Shown: in pieces, positions 6,263 through 14,460 of the stretch
How positions within the stretch are numbered: the first letter of the stretch is position 1
Layout of the letters: each line of letters starts with the position of its first letter
Assembly: GCA_023457035.1 (NCBI GenBank)
Contig: JAEWNN010000036.1
Coordinates: 1 to 17,636, forward strand
Reading direction: 5' to 3'
DNA length: 17,636 nt
Origin: Verrucomicrobiota bacterium
GTDB lineage: Bacteria; Verrucomicrobiota; Verrucomicrobiia; Opitutales; Opitutaceae
Notes under the pieces: generated by a model
Seen by the model: only the letters and a program-made list of their open reading frames with translations
Told to the model about the DNA's origin: nothing
Databases searched by the model: none
Made by a program: the position numbers and the translations under genes

Positions 6263-7210
6263 CTAGAAGCCCTTGACCTTGAACAGGCCGGTGACCGAGC
6301 GATTTGAGTGGATACGAAGGATGGCCTCGCCGAGCAGGCCGGCCACGCTCAACCGCGTGATCGGCAGCCCGCGGGTGTCGAGCGGCACCGAGTTGGTCGT
6401 GATGAGCTCGTCGATCGTGCCGTTGGCCAGGCGGGTGTAGGCCATCTCGCTGAGCATGCAGTGGCTCACGGCGGCGCGCACGCTCACCGCGCCGTGGTCG
6501 CGCAGGATCTTGGCGGCGGCGGTGAGGGTGCCGGCGGTCTCGGTGATGTCGTCGACCAGCAGCACGTCCGCCCCCTTCACATCGCCGACGACGCTGATGG
6601 CCTCGACGGTGGTGGCGGTGGTGCGCTTCTTGGCGACGAGGCCGAGCCCCACGCCGAGCACCTCGGCATAGGCGGCGGCCATCTTCATGCCGCCGACATC
6701 GGGCGAGACGACCACGAGGCGGTCGGTCTTGAGGTTCTTGGAGAGGTATTCGAAAAATACGGGCGAGGCGTAGAGGTGGTCGACGGGGATGTCGAAGAAG
6801 CCCTGGATCTGCTGGCTGTGCAGGTCCATCGTGAGCACGCGGTTGGCGCCGGCGGCGACGAGGAGGTTGGCCACGAGCTTGGCGGTGATCGGCACGCGGG
6901 GCTGGTCCTTGCGGTCCTGGCGCGCGTAGCCGTAGAAGGGCATCACGGCGGTGATGCGCTGGGCCGAGGCGCGGCGGGCCGCATCGATCATGATGAGCAG
7001 CTCGATGAGGTGGTGGTTGGTCGGCGGGCACGTGGGCTGGATGATGAAGACATCCTTGCCGCGCACGTTCTCGTTGATCTTCACGAACGATTCCCCGTCG
7101 GGGAACACCGTCACGGTGGCGTCGCCGAGCGGGAACTCGATGGCGCGGCAGATCTCTTCCGCGAGCGGGCGGTTGGCGTTGCCGGAGAATACCTTGATGT
7201 TGGCTTCCAT
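6263..7210 (-). CDS. prs: Ribose-phosphate pyrophosphokinase
   Basis: Makes PRPP from ribose 5-phosphate and ATP, the precursor for nucleotides, His and Trp; cytoplasmic, hexameric in known class I enzymes. The 315 residues are the standard length. Visible motifs are FPDGESFVKI (36-45), YGYARQDRK (93-101), the DLHSQQIQGFF block (129-139), SPDVGG (169-174) and the PRPP loop VLLVDDITETAGT (216-228). Lys194/Lys195 and Arg196 in LVAKKRT match the catalytic KR pair of the family. ATG 7210 gives the expected N-terminus. It follows lpxD by 54 bases and precedes the HtrA gene by 28, so it is probably part of one transcript; linking PRPP supply to envelope genes is unusual but may just be lineage gene order. 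Confidence 0.96.
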   Translation of the reverse strand: MEANIKVFSGNANRPLAEEICRAIEFPLGDATVTVFPDGESFVKINENVRGKDVFIIQPTCPPTNHHLIELLIMIDAARRASAQRITAVMPFYGYARQDRKDQPRVPITAKLVANLLVAAGANRVLTMDLHSQQIQGFFDIPVDHLYASPVFFEYLSKNLKTDRLVVVSPDVGGMKMAAAYAEVLGVGLGLVAKKRTTATTVEAISVVGDVKGADVLLVDDITETAGTLTAAAKILRDHGAVSVRAAVSHCMLSEMAYTRLANGTIDELITTNSVPLDTRGLPITRLSVAGLLGEAILRIHSNRSVTGLFKVKGF

Positions 7211-7264
7211 CTTCGTCGGTTGGGGGGAGAGGGATTGAGGGGGGAAATCGGGGCGGGCGGAAGG

Positions 7265-8311
7265 TTATTCTGCGGCCGGCCGGCCGAGCTGCTCCTCGAG
7301 GCGGTCGACCCGCTTGAACAGTTCGGGGAGCTTGCCGCGCAGGACCTGGAAGCGCTGTTCGAGCAGCAGCGGCAGCGCGTAGGTGCCCGCCACGACGCTC
7401 TTCGCCGGCAGGTCGCGGGTGATGCCGCCCCGCGCCGCGATCTGGCTGAAGCTGCCGACCTGGAGGTGGCCGCCCACGCCCACCTGCCCGCCCATGACGA
7501 CGTAGTCGCCCACCGTGGTGCTGCCGGCAATGCCGACCTGCGAGACGAGGAGGCAGTGGCGGCCGATGGTGCAGTTGTGCCCGATCTGGACGAGATTGTC
7601 GATCTTGGTGCCCTCCCCGATCGTCGTGCGGCTGAACCGGGCGCGGTCGATCGTCGTGTTGGCGCCGACCTCGACATCGTCGCCGAGCACCACGTTGCCG
7701 ATCTGCGGGATCTTCTCGTGCCGGCCCTTCACGGTGTCGTAGCCGAAGCCGTCGGCGCCGATCACGGCGCCGGGCTGCAGGCGCACCCGCGCGCCCAGTA
7801 CACAGTCCTGCGCGACGATCGCGCGGACCCCGAGCCAGCAGTCCGGGCCGAGGGTCGCGCGGGTGCCGACAAAGGCCGAGGCCTGCAGCACGCAGCCGGG
7901 CCCGATCCGGGCCTGGGACTCCACGACGCACAGGGGGCCGACATGCGCGGTCGGATCGACCACGGCATCGGCGGCGACCACCGCGGAGGGGTGCACGCCC
8001 GGAGCCGGCCTGGGCCAGAGCAGCTGCTCGATCCGCCGGCAGAGGCGCGTGAGTCCAACCGATGGATTCGCCAACAGGAGCCAGAGCTGCCCGGGGGGCG
8101 GCTCGCCCGCGAAGTCGGCCGGCAGCAGCAGCACGGAGGCGCGGCTGGTGGCAACGGCCGCACGGTACTTGGCGTTGCCCAGAAAGGAGAGGTCGCCCGG
8201 CCCCGCCGCCTCGAGCGAGGCGATGCCCGTGAGCACGGCCTCGGTGTGGCCGAGGGTGCGCACCGGTTCGACGATTTCGATGATCTGTGCCGCGGAGAAG
8301 GCAGGCGCCAT
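7265..8311 (-). CDS. lpxD: UDP-3-O-(3-hydroxyacyl)glucosamine N-acyltransferase LpxD
   Basis: Transfers a 3-hydroxyacyl chain from ACP to UDP-3-O-acyl-glucosamine, the third step of lipid A synthesis; cytoplasmic trimer. The 348 residues show the N-terminal uridine-binding domain (about 1-105, with PGDLSFLGNAKY at 38-49), a long left-handed beta-helix of hexapeptide repeats (about 106-300) and a C-terminal helix. The conserved GADGFGY is at 185-191 and the expected catalytic base is His245 in QIGHN. ATG 8311 is preferred because it starts the N-terminal domain; a start 23 codons upstream would read through the terminator hairpin before it. No Shine-Dalgarno is visible. Neighbours bamA and ompH upstream are the classic bam-skp-lpxD context. 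Confidence 0.95.
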   Translation of the reverse strand: MAPAFSAAQIIEIVEPVRTLGHTEAVLTGIASLEAAGPGDLSFLGNAKYRAAVATSRASVLLLPADFAGEPPPGQLWLLLANPSVGLTRLCRRIEQLLWPRPAPGVHPSAVVAADAVVDPTAHVGPLCVVESQARIGPGCVLQASAFVGTRATLGPDCWLGVRAIVAQDCVLGARVRLQPGAVIGADGFGYDTVKGRHEKIPQIGNVVLGDDVEVGANTTIDRARFSRTTIGEGTKIDNLVQIGHNCTIGRHCLLVSQVGIAGSTTVGDYVVMGGQVGVGGHLQVGSFSQIAARGGITRDLPAKSVVAGTYALPLLLEQRFQVLRGKLPELFKRVDRLEEQLGRPAAE

Positions 8312-8347
8312 GGCACGAGCGTGGGCGGGGGGGAATGGGCTGGAAAC

Positions 8348-8375
8348 AAAAAACCCCGCCCGAAACCGGGCGGGG
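8348..8375 (-). terminator. Intrinsic terminator between ompH and lpxD
   Basis: Read on the minus strand, a 9-bp stem ccccgcccg/cgggcgggg with a 4-base loop is followed by six T residues (8353-8348) and more Ts after one G. It lies 17 bases after the ompH stop codon and only 36 bases before the lpxD start. Confidence 0.9.
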
Positions 8376-8392
8376 CGCAAAGTGGTGGCGGC

Positions 8393-8989
8393 TTACTTCG
8401 CCGGGGCCGGCACGGTGACATTGACCGCCGGGGCCGGGCGATCCTTGTTGATCGCCTCGAGCACGGCCGGGGTGATGTCGTAGCTGGCATCGGCATAGAC
8501 GACCCCCATCCCGCGGTTGAGCACGAGGGAGGCGCCCTGCTGCTTGGCGATGTCGGTGGCGACCTTCGAGATCTCCTCAACGGCGGACTGCTGGAACTGC
8601 GCCATGCGCTGCTGGAGCAACTGCTGGATGCGCTGGTTGAAGTCCTGCATCTCGCCTTCCTTGCTGCGGACCTCGCCAACCTTCGCCTCGAAATCGGTCT
8701 CGGCCTTCTTGCGGGCCTCGTCGCTCAGGACCGGGTTCTTCGCCTGCTCCTGGATCTCCTTGGCCTGGGTCACCAAGGCCTCGCGCTCCTTGACGAGGGC
8801 GTCGAACTGCTCCTTGGCCTTCTTGCTGTCCTCGCGGATCTTCTCCTGCTGCGCCTCGGTCTTGTAGTATTTCTCGAAGAGCTGCCCCAGGTCGATGGTG
8901 ACAACTTTGAGGGCGACCTCGGCCTGGAGGCCGAGCGTGGCGCCGGCCAGGGCGAGGGCGGCGAAAGTGGAACGGATGACAGTTTTCAT
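8393..8989 (-). CDS. OmpH/Skp-family periplasmic chaperone
   Basis: Periplasmic holdase that escorts unfolded outer-membrane proteins to the BAM complex. The 198 residues start with a signal peptide (cleavage likely after LQA near 23), then a short beta strand (VVTIDLGQLFEKYY, 29-42), a long charged coiled coil rich in Glu, Lys and Gln (about 45-150), and a second strand segment (GASLVLNRGMGVVYAD, 152-167) that completes the head domain. A Pro/Ala-rich tail of about 15 residues follows. Placement 31 bases after bamA on the same strand strongly supports the assignment. A strong terminator follows its stop. No clear Shine-Dalgarno precedes ATG 8989. Confidence 0.92.
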   Translation of the reverse strand: MKTVIRSTFAALALAGATLGLQAEVALKVVTIDLGQLFEKYYKTEAQQEKIREDSKKAKEQFDALVKEREALVTQAKEIQEQAKNPVLSDEARKKAETDFEAKVGEVRSKEGEMQDFNQRIQQLLQQRMAQFQQSAVEEISKVATDIAKQQGASLVLNRGMGVVYADASYDITPAVLEAINKDRPAPAVNVTVPAPAK

Positions 8990-9020
8990 GTGTTGGGTGG
9001 AAGGGTTTGGATCGGGAAGA

Positions 9021-11375
9021 CTAGAAACGGGTGCCGAAGGAGAAGTTGAACTGGCCGCCCTTCTTGTTGAAGCGGTCGCCGGTGAGCGGGATGCCGTAGT
9101 CGAGGCTCATGGGCGAGCCCATGACCATCATGCGGATACCGAAACCGAAGTTGTCGTTGTAGGCCGACGGGTTGAAGTCGTAGGCGTTGCGGTTGACGAA
9201 GCCGGCGTCGTAGAACAGCGCGAACCGCACCGGGCTGACGATGTCCAGGGAGTACTCGAGGCTGAGGAAGCCGTAGCTCTTGCCGCCGATCGGCTCGCCC
9301 GAGGTCGGGCTGCGCGGGCCCACCTCGCGGTACTCGAAGCCGCGCAGGGTCGTGGGGCCGCCAAGGGCGTAGTTGTAGTAGAAGAGGTCGGCGTCGCTGG
9401 TTTCGCCGAACTTCTGGATCACGCCGCCGCGCAGCAGGATCGCGAGCACCTGTTCCTGCGCCTTGAAGAGCGGCACGAACTGCGCGCCGCGGGCCTCGAT
9501 CCGGTAGAAGTTGCGCTCGCCGCCGAGGAAGCCGCCCGCGAAGTCCGTGGTGATCTCCAAGCGGTTGCCGCGCGTGGTGTTGATCATCTTGTCGCGGGTG
9601 TCGCGCAAGAGGGTGAAGCTCAGCTTGGAGACGTCGTGGGAATCGAGCAGCGAGTACAGGAAGGAATCTGACGTGGAGATGTCCTGATACTTGATCATGT
9701 CGTACCCGTAGGTGAGCTGGCCCTCGAAGAGTTCGAAGAGGCGCTTGCGGGTGTAGATCGAGCCGCCGGTGTTGATGACCTCGTAGTAGGAGGAGGTATA
9801 GTCCGAGGCGGAACGGTGCAGCTCGAAGCCGAGCGCGAGCTGCTTCTCCAGGAACCACGGCTCCTCGAAGTTGAGCGAGATCTCGTTGGAGGAGGAGCCG
9901 ATCTGGAAGCGCAGCCGGAACTTCTGGCCGTCGCCCTGGAAGAAGGAGCGGCGGTTGAGCAGGTCGAAGTTGCCCTGGCTGATCTCCGCGTAGAACACGG
10001 CCTTCTCCAGCGAGCTGTAGCCGGCGCCGAAGGTGAGGTTGCCGGTGCGCGATTCGGTGACCTTGATCTTGAGGTCGCGCCGGCCGGGCACGCTGGTCTC
10101 CTCGGGGGTGAGATTCACGTCGTCGAAGAACCGGGTGTTCTCCAGGCGCAGCTTGCTGATGTTCATGCGCACGGAGTCGAAGGTCTGGCCGGGCGAGAGC
10201 ACCAGCTCGCGGGCGATGACGATGCTCTTGGTCTTGTCGTTGCCCTCGATCTTGATCGATTCGAGCGTGACCTTCTCGCCCTCGGTGATGTCGAAGTCCA
10301 CGTCGATGTCGCCGGTGGCGAGGTTGGGCTTGCGGACCAGGCGCACGCGGCTGTCGAGGTAGCCGCTCTTGCCGTAGAACTCCTCGAGCGCCTCGACGTC
10401 CTTGTCGAGTTTGGACGGGGTGAACCAGTTGCCGGGCCGCTCGTTGAGCGCCAGCGAGAGGAAGCGGGCCGGAAAGAGCTTGTTGCCGGTGAAGCCCATC
10501 CGCCCGAGCTTGTAGCGGCGGCCCTCGGTGACCGGGATCACGATGACCAGCCGGCCGGGCTTCGGGTATTCGAACTCCACCTTGGAGCGCACGATCTCGA
10601 CGTCGAGGTAGCCGCGCTCACGGTAGTAGTCGCGCAGCTTGTCCAGATCCTCCTCGAACTTGTCGTCCTGCAACCGCCCCGCGCCGGTCATCCAGGAGAA
10701 CATCCACCAGCGCCGCGTCTCCTCCATCGCCTTGCGGAGCTTGCGCGCCGAGATGCTCTCGTTGCCCACGAAGCGGATGTCGCCGATGCGCGTCTTGAGG
10801 CCCTCGCGGATCCGGAAGATCACCCGACCGAAACCGGTCGTGCGGTCGCGCTCGATCGAGTAGTTCACCTCGGCCTGCGAATACCCCTTCTTCTGGTAGA
10901 ACTCGAAGAGCTTCTCCGTGTCGGCCTTGATCTGACGCTCGTCCAGCGCGGCGTTGGAGATCGTCTTCACTTCCTTGAGCAGTCGGCTGCGCTTGAAGGC
11001 GCGGTTGCCGTCCATCTCCACGGAGAGCACCCGGAACTTCGGCGTGACCTCGACGACCAGATTGATCCGGTCGAAGCCGACTTCCTCCTTCTTGATCTCG
11101 ATCAACTCGAAGAGGCCCGTGCGGTAGAGGCCGCGCACGTCACGGTCGACCACGGTCTCGTCGAAGGGCGCGCCTTCGCGCATCTGGATGTTGGCGCGCA
11201 CGACCTGCTCGCTGACGTTGCGTACGCCCAGGAACCGCACGTCGACCTTGCCGATGGTGAGCTGGGGCGTCTCCATCCCCTGGGCCCGCGCAGCCGGGAC
11301 CCCGGCGAGCACCAGCATTACGATCAACAGGCCCAACCAACCCCAAACCGGGGTGCTACGCGATATGGTTTTCAA
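9021..11375 (-). CDS. bamA: Outer membrane protein assembly factor BamA
   Basis: Central component of the BAM complex, inserting beta-barrel proteins into the outer membrane. The 784 residues comprise a signal peptide (cleavage near PAARA at 27-31), five POTRA domains (roughly 38-112, 113-192, 193-285, 286-366, 367-441) and a 16-strand barrel (about 442-784). The loop-6 signature reads LRGF (677-680), a variant of VRGF, and the last residue is Phe as expected for an outer-membrane barrel. The start codon is TTG (11375-11373): it alone gives a full signal peptide beginning MKTISRSTPVWG, and an AAGGA lies 11 bases upstream. The start lies inside dnaB, overlapping it by 20 bases. ompH follows. 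Confidence 0.95.
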   Translation of the reverse strand: MKTISRSTPVWGWLGLLIVMLVLAGVPAARAQGMETPQLTIGKVDVRFLGVRNVSEQVVRANIQMREGAPFDETVVDRDVRGLYRTGLFELIEIKKEEVGFDRINLVVEVTPKFRVLSVEMDGNRAFKRSRLLKEVKTISNAALDERQIKADTEKLFEFYQKKGYSQAEVNYSIERDRTTGFGRVIFRIREGLKTRIGDIRFVGNESISARKLRKAMEETRRWWMFSWMTGAGRLQDDKFEEDLDKLRDYYRERGYLDVEIVRSKVEFEYPKPGRLVIVIPVTEGRRYKLGRMGFTGNKLFPARFLSLALNERPGNWFTPSKLDKDVEALEEFYGKSGYLDSRVRLVRKPNLATGDIDVDFDITEGEKVTLESIKIEGNDKTKSIVIARELVLSPGQTFDSVRMNISKLRLENTRFFDDVNLTPEETSVPGRRDLKIKVTESRTGNLTFGAGYSSLEKAVFYAEISQGNFDLLNRRSFFQGDGQKFRLRFQIGSSSNEISLNFEEPWFLEKQLALGFELHRSASDYTSSYYEVINTGGSIYTRKRLFELFEGQLTYGYDMIKYQDISTSDSFLYSLLDSHDVSKLSFTLLRDTRDKMINTTRGNRLEITTDFAGGFLGGERNFYRIEARGAQFVPLFKAQEQVLAILLRGGVIQKFGETSDADLFYYNYALGGPTTLRGFEYREVGPRSPTSGEPIGGKSYGFLSLEYSLDIVSPVRFALFYDAGFVNRNAYDFNPSAYNDNFGFGIRMMVMGSPMSLDYGIPLTGDRFNKKGGQFNFSFGTRF

Positions 11376-12804
11376 AGCGGGTAATGTCCTTGAGGAAGGT
11401 TAATTTGATTTCTCCTACCGGTCCGTTTCGTTGCTTGGCAACGATCAAATCCGCCGAGTCGGCCGCGGTCTGGAACTTTTCGTCGGCATCCTTGGGTCGC
11501 GCCAGCATCAGTACGACGTCCGCGTCCTGCTCGATCGAGCCGGACTCGCGCAGATCGGACAGGCGGGGCACGCGGTTTTCTTTCTCGGAGGCACGGTTGA
11601 GCTGGGAGAGGACAATCACCGGCACGTGGAGTTCCTTCGCCATGCCCTTCAAGCCTCGCGAGATCTCCGCCACCTGCTGTTCGCGGTTCGCCTTCGGGTC
11701 CGTGCCCGACACCAGCTGCAGGTAGTCCACCACGATCATGCCCAGTCCGCCCTTGTCGCGCAGCCGCTGCGCGACCCGCCGGGCCTTCGCCCGCATCTCC
11801 ATGATCGAGATGCTGCTGGAGTCGTCGATCATGATGGGCGCCGCCTTCAGCGCCTCCGCCGAGCGCCCGAGCCGCGATGTCTCCTCGCTGTCGCGACCGA
11901 CGAAGCCGTCGCGCAGCCGCTGCATGTTCACCCGCGCGTGCGAGCAGAGCATGCGCAGCGCGATCTGCGCCGAGCCCATTTCCAGGCTGAAGAGCAGCAC
12001 CCCCACCGGCGGGGTCTTCTTGGGATTGGCGGGCAACGCCGCCGCCTCGACGAAGTTGAGCGCCAAGCTCGTTTTGCCCATCGAGGGGCGCGCCGCCAGG
12101 ATGGTCATCTCCTGCTTCTGGAAACCGAAGAGCATCTTGTCGACGTCGATGAAGCCCGAGCTCACACCCGTCAGCTCGCCGCGGCGCTCGAGCATCTTCG
12201 CGATGACCGCCGTCGCCTCCTTCACCGGCTCCTTCATCTCCCGCGCCGAGTCGTTCGTGCGGTCCTGCGTGACCTGAAACATGTCGCGCTCGACCTTGTC
12301 GATGAACTCCTCGATGCCGCCCTGGTACTGGTAGCACTGCTCGATCGCCCCGGTCGCCACGCCGATGAGCTGGCGCAGCAGCGCGTTCTCCCGCACCTGC
12401 TCCAGGAAATAGGTACGGTGCGCCGTCGTCGGGATGCGATCGGTGATCTGGTTGATCCGCACCAGCCCGCCCACGGCGTCGAGCAGGCTCTTCTTGCGCA
12501 GCTCCTCCGCCAATACCGTCGGGTCCACCGGATGGCCGGCGCGATAGATCTCGCAGAGCACCTCGAAGATCACCCGGTTGCCCGGGTCGTAGAACGCCTC
12601 CGGCGTCAGCTTCGCCTCGACACAGGCCGACACGCTGTCGCCGCCGTCGATCAGGCAGCACGCCAGCAACGACTCCTCCGCCTCCACGCTGTGCGGCGGC
12701 ACCCGGCCGCCGAACGACGGAGCGGGCCGGCCGCCACCCTCCGCACGCGACGAGTCGTCGTTGCGGTGGCGACGGGGCGAAAAGGAGCCGGGTTCGGGGG
12801 GCAT
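11356..12804 (-). CDS. dnaB: Replicative DNA helicase DnaB
   Basis: Hexameric ATP-dependent 5'-3' helicase that unwinds DNA at the replication fork and recruits primase. The 482 residues show the N-terminal helical domain (about 34-150, beginning VPPHSVEAEESLLACCL), a linker and the RecA-like C-terminal domain. Walker A is ARPSMGKTS (238-246), Walker B is IVVDYLQL (357-364), the DLRESGSIEQDAD block is at 417-429 and the KQRNGPVG arginine-finger region at 457-464. ATG 12804 is chosen; the frame stays open a further 1.6 kb upstream, but that lies antisense to the DUF1015 gene. The 30-residue N-terminal tail is basic and disordered. No intein is present. The stop lies 20 bases inside bamA. Confidence 0.96.
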   Translation of the reverse strand: MPPEPGSFSPRRHRNDDSSRAEGGGRPAPSFGGRVPPHSVEAEESLLACCLIDGGDSVSACVEAKLTPEAFYDPGNRVIFEVLCEIYRAGHPVDPTVLAEELRKKSLLDAVGGLVRINQITDRIPTTAHRTYFLEQVRENALLRQLIGVATGAIEQCYQYQGGIEEFIDKVERDMFQVTQDRTNDSAREMKEPVKEATAVIAKMLERRGELTGVSSGFIDVDKMLFGFQKQEMTILAARPSMGKTSLALNFVEAAALPANPKKTPPVGVLLFSLEMGSAQIALRMLCSHARVNMQRLRDGFVGRDSEETSRLGRSAEALKAAPIMIDDSSSISIMEMRAKARRVAQRLRDKGGLGMIVVDYLQLVSGTDPKANREQQVAEISRGLKGMAKELHVPVIVLSQLNRASEKENRVPRLSDLRESGSIEQDADVVLMLARPKDADEKFQTAADSADLIVAKQRNGPVGEIKLTFLKDITRFENHIA

Positions 12805-12843
12805 GAGGGAAAACCGGAGATGGCGACAGACTTTGTCCACCCA

Positions 12844-12886
12844 CGCAACGCCTCTCCGCAAAAAGTTTTCCGCAACTTGTTCGCAA
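12844..12886. repeat. Four CGCAA motifs in the dnaB/DUF1015 divergent region
   Basis: CGCAA occurs at 12844, 12857, 12871 and 12882 in the 141-base gap between divergent starts. It is the only AT-containing patch in a GC-rich gap, so promoters for both genes probably overlap it. I cannot identify convincing -35/-10 boxes. Confidence 0.25.
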
Positions 12887-12945
12887 CGCCCCGCGCCCCC
12901 GCTTGCCTTCCCGCGCCCTCTCTGCTCCGTTGCCCGCGTTTCATC

Positions 12946-14163
12946 ATGCGAATCCGTTCCTACCGCGCCCTCCGTCCCCGGCCCGAGCTCGCCGCCCAGA
13001 TCGCCTCGGTCCCCTACGATGTCGTCAACACCGCCGAGTGCCGCGCCCTCGTCGAAGGCAACCCCCTGAGCATGCTGCGCGTCGCCCGCGCCGACTTGGA
13101 GTTTCCCGACGACACCGACCCGCACTCCGACGCCGTCTACGCCCGCGCCAAGGAGAACTTCCAGAAGCTCATCGCCGCCGGCCACCTCGTCCGCGAAGCC
13201 GCCCCCTCGCTCTACATCTACCAGCAGCAGATGGGCGACCATGTGCAGACCGGCGTCGCCGCCCTCTGCCACGTCGACGACTACGACAACAACCTCATCA
13301 AGAAGCACGAGAAGACCCGCAAGGACAAGGAGGACGACCGCGTCCGCCACACCGGCACCCTCTCGGCCAATCCCGGCCCCGTCTTCCTCACCTACCGCGA
13401 CCAGCCGGCCATCGACGCCCTCGTCGCCGCCGCGACCGCCACCGCCCCGCTCTTCAGCTTCACCGCCCACGACGGCATCCGCCACACCGTCTGGTGCATC
13501 GCCGCCCCCGAGTCGCTCGTCGCCGCCTTCAAGCAGGTCCCCTGCGCCTATATCGCCGACGGCCACCACCGCGCCGCCTCCGCCGCCCGCGTCGCCCGCG
13601 AGCGCCGCGCCGCCAATACCGCCCACACCGGCGACGAGGACTACAACTGGTTCCTCACCGTCCTCTTCCCCGCGAAACAACTTCGCATCCTCCCCTACAA
13701 CCGCCTCGTGCTCGAGTTGCAGGGACGCTCTGCCCGCCAGCTCCTCGGCGAACTCGGCCGCGTCGGCGCCGTCACCCCGGCCACCGCGCCCGCCCCCGCC
13801 GCCCCGGGCAGCGTGCACCTCTTCATCGAAGGCCAGTGGCACGCCCTCGCCCTCAATCCCCCGCAGGGCGCCGACCCCGTCTCCCGCCTCGATGTCAGCC
13901 TGCTCCAGGACAAGGTCCTCGACCCGCTCCTCGGCATCGACGACCCGCGCACCAGCAAGCGCATCGACTTCGTCGGCGGTATCCGCGGCACCAAGTACCT
14001 CGAGGACGCCGTCAACGCCGGCCGCGCTGCCATCGCCTTCTCCATGCACGCCGTCACCATCGACCAGCTCATGGACATCTCGGATGCCGGCCAGATCATG
14101 CCCCCGAAGAGCACCTGGTTCGAGCCGAAGCTGCGCGACGGCCTCTTCATGCACCAGTTCTGA
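12946..14163 (+). CDS. DUF1015-family protein
   Basis: A 405-residue protein of the DUF1015 family, whose biochemical role I do not know. Recognised blocks: YRALRPRPE with SVPYDVV (6-14, 21-27), the motif KKHEKTRKDKEDDRVRH (119-135) that resembles the family's H-E-x-T-x(7)-DR element, IADGHHRAASA (203-213), RIDFVGG (339-345) and a C-terminal MPPKSTWFEPKLRDGL (385-400). Such His/Asp/Lys motifs suggest an enzyme, possibly nucleotide- or phosphate-handling, but this is inference. No signal peptide is present. ATG 12946 directly starts the conserved region, with no Shine-Dalgarno. It diverges from dnaB and ends at a strong terminator, so it is a single-gene unit. Confidence 0.93.
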   Translation: MRIRSYRALRPRPELAAQIASVPYDVVNTAECRALVEGNPLSMLRVARADLEFPDDTDPHSDAVYARAKENFQKLIAAGHLVREAAPSLYIYQQQMGDHVQTGVAALCHVDDYDNNLIKKHEKTRKDKEDDRVRHTGTLSANPGPVFLTYRDQPAIDALVAAATATAPLFSFTAHDGIRHTVWCIAAPESLVAAFKQVPCAYIADGHHRAASAARVARERRAANTAHTGDEDYNWFLTVLFPAKQLRILPYNRLVLELQGRSARQLLGELGRVGAVTPATAPAPAAPGSVHLFIEGQWHALALNPPQGADPVSRLDVSLLQDKVLDPLLGIDDPRTSKRIDFVGGIRGTKYLEDAVNAGRAAIAFSMHAVTIDQLMDISDAGQIMPPKSTWFEPKLRDGLFMHQF

Positions 14164-14191
14164 GCCGCCACGCCAACGTCTCCGTCTTCCC

Positions 14192-14223
14192 GGGCCGGCC
14201 TCACCGCCGGCCCTTTTCTTTTT
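14192..14223 (+). terminator. Intrinsic terminator after the DUF1015 gene
   Basis: An 8-bp perfect stem gggccggc/gccggccc closes a 6-base loop and is followed by TTTTCTTTTT. It begins 28 bases after the DUF1015 stop and isolates that gene from the metal-transport locus. The rest of the gap to 14460 shows no further structure I can support. Confidence 0.9.
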
Positions 14224-14460
14224 CCCCAGGGAACATCGAGCTCCAGCCCGACTCACCCGCACCCGCCCGCCTCCGTCCATCCCCGTCCACTCGGGCCACG
14301 TCGCCCACCCAGTCCACCGCCGCTCCGCCGTAGCCCCAGCGCCCCGGGACTCATTCCGCAATCTCCCAGACTCTTCCGCAGGTAGAGCGCATTCCGAAAT
14401 CCGCATTCCTGCCCCCGCCCCTTGACGTCTTTGCTAGTCTCCAGTCCAGCACGCCACGCC

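Noticed and set aside
6308..9049. A 913-codon open frame on the plus strand
   Set aside because: It is antisense to prs, lpxD and ompH, all of which have clear family motifs. Its translation is Gly/Asp/Glu/Arg-rich, as expected for a shadow frame in high-GC DNA.
12805..14406. Upstream extension of the dnaB frame by 534 codons
   Set aside because: It lies antisense to the DUF1015 gene, is low-complexity (Gly, Val, Asp, Glu), and DnaB is full length from ATG 12804.
14422..14460. TTG start 13 codons upstream for the metal-binding protein
   Set aside because: It would place polar residues before the signal peptide; ATG 14461 gives a normal one.
14224..14460. Zur-type operator or clear promoter before the metal-binding protein gene
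   Set aside because: A TTGACG at 14422 has no good -10 partner and no Zur-like palindrome is visible.
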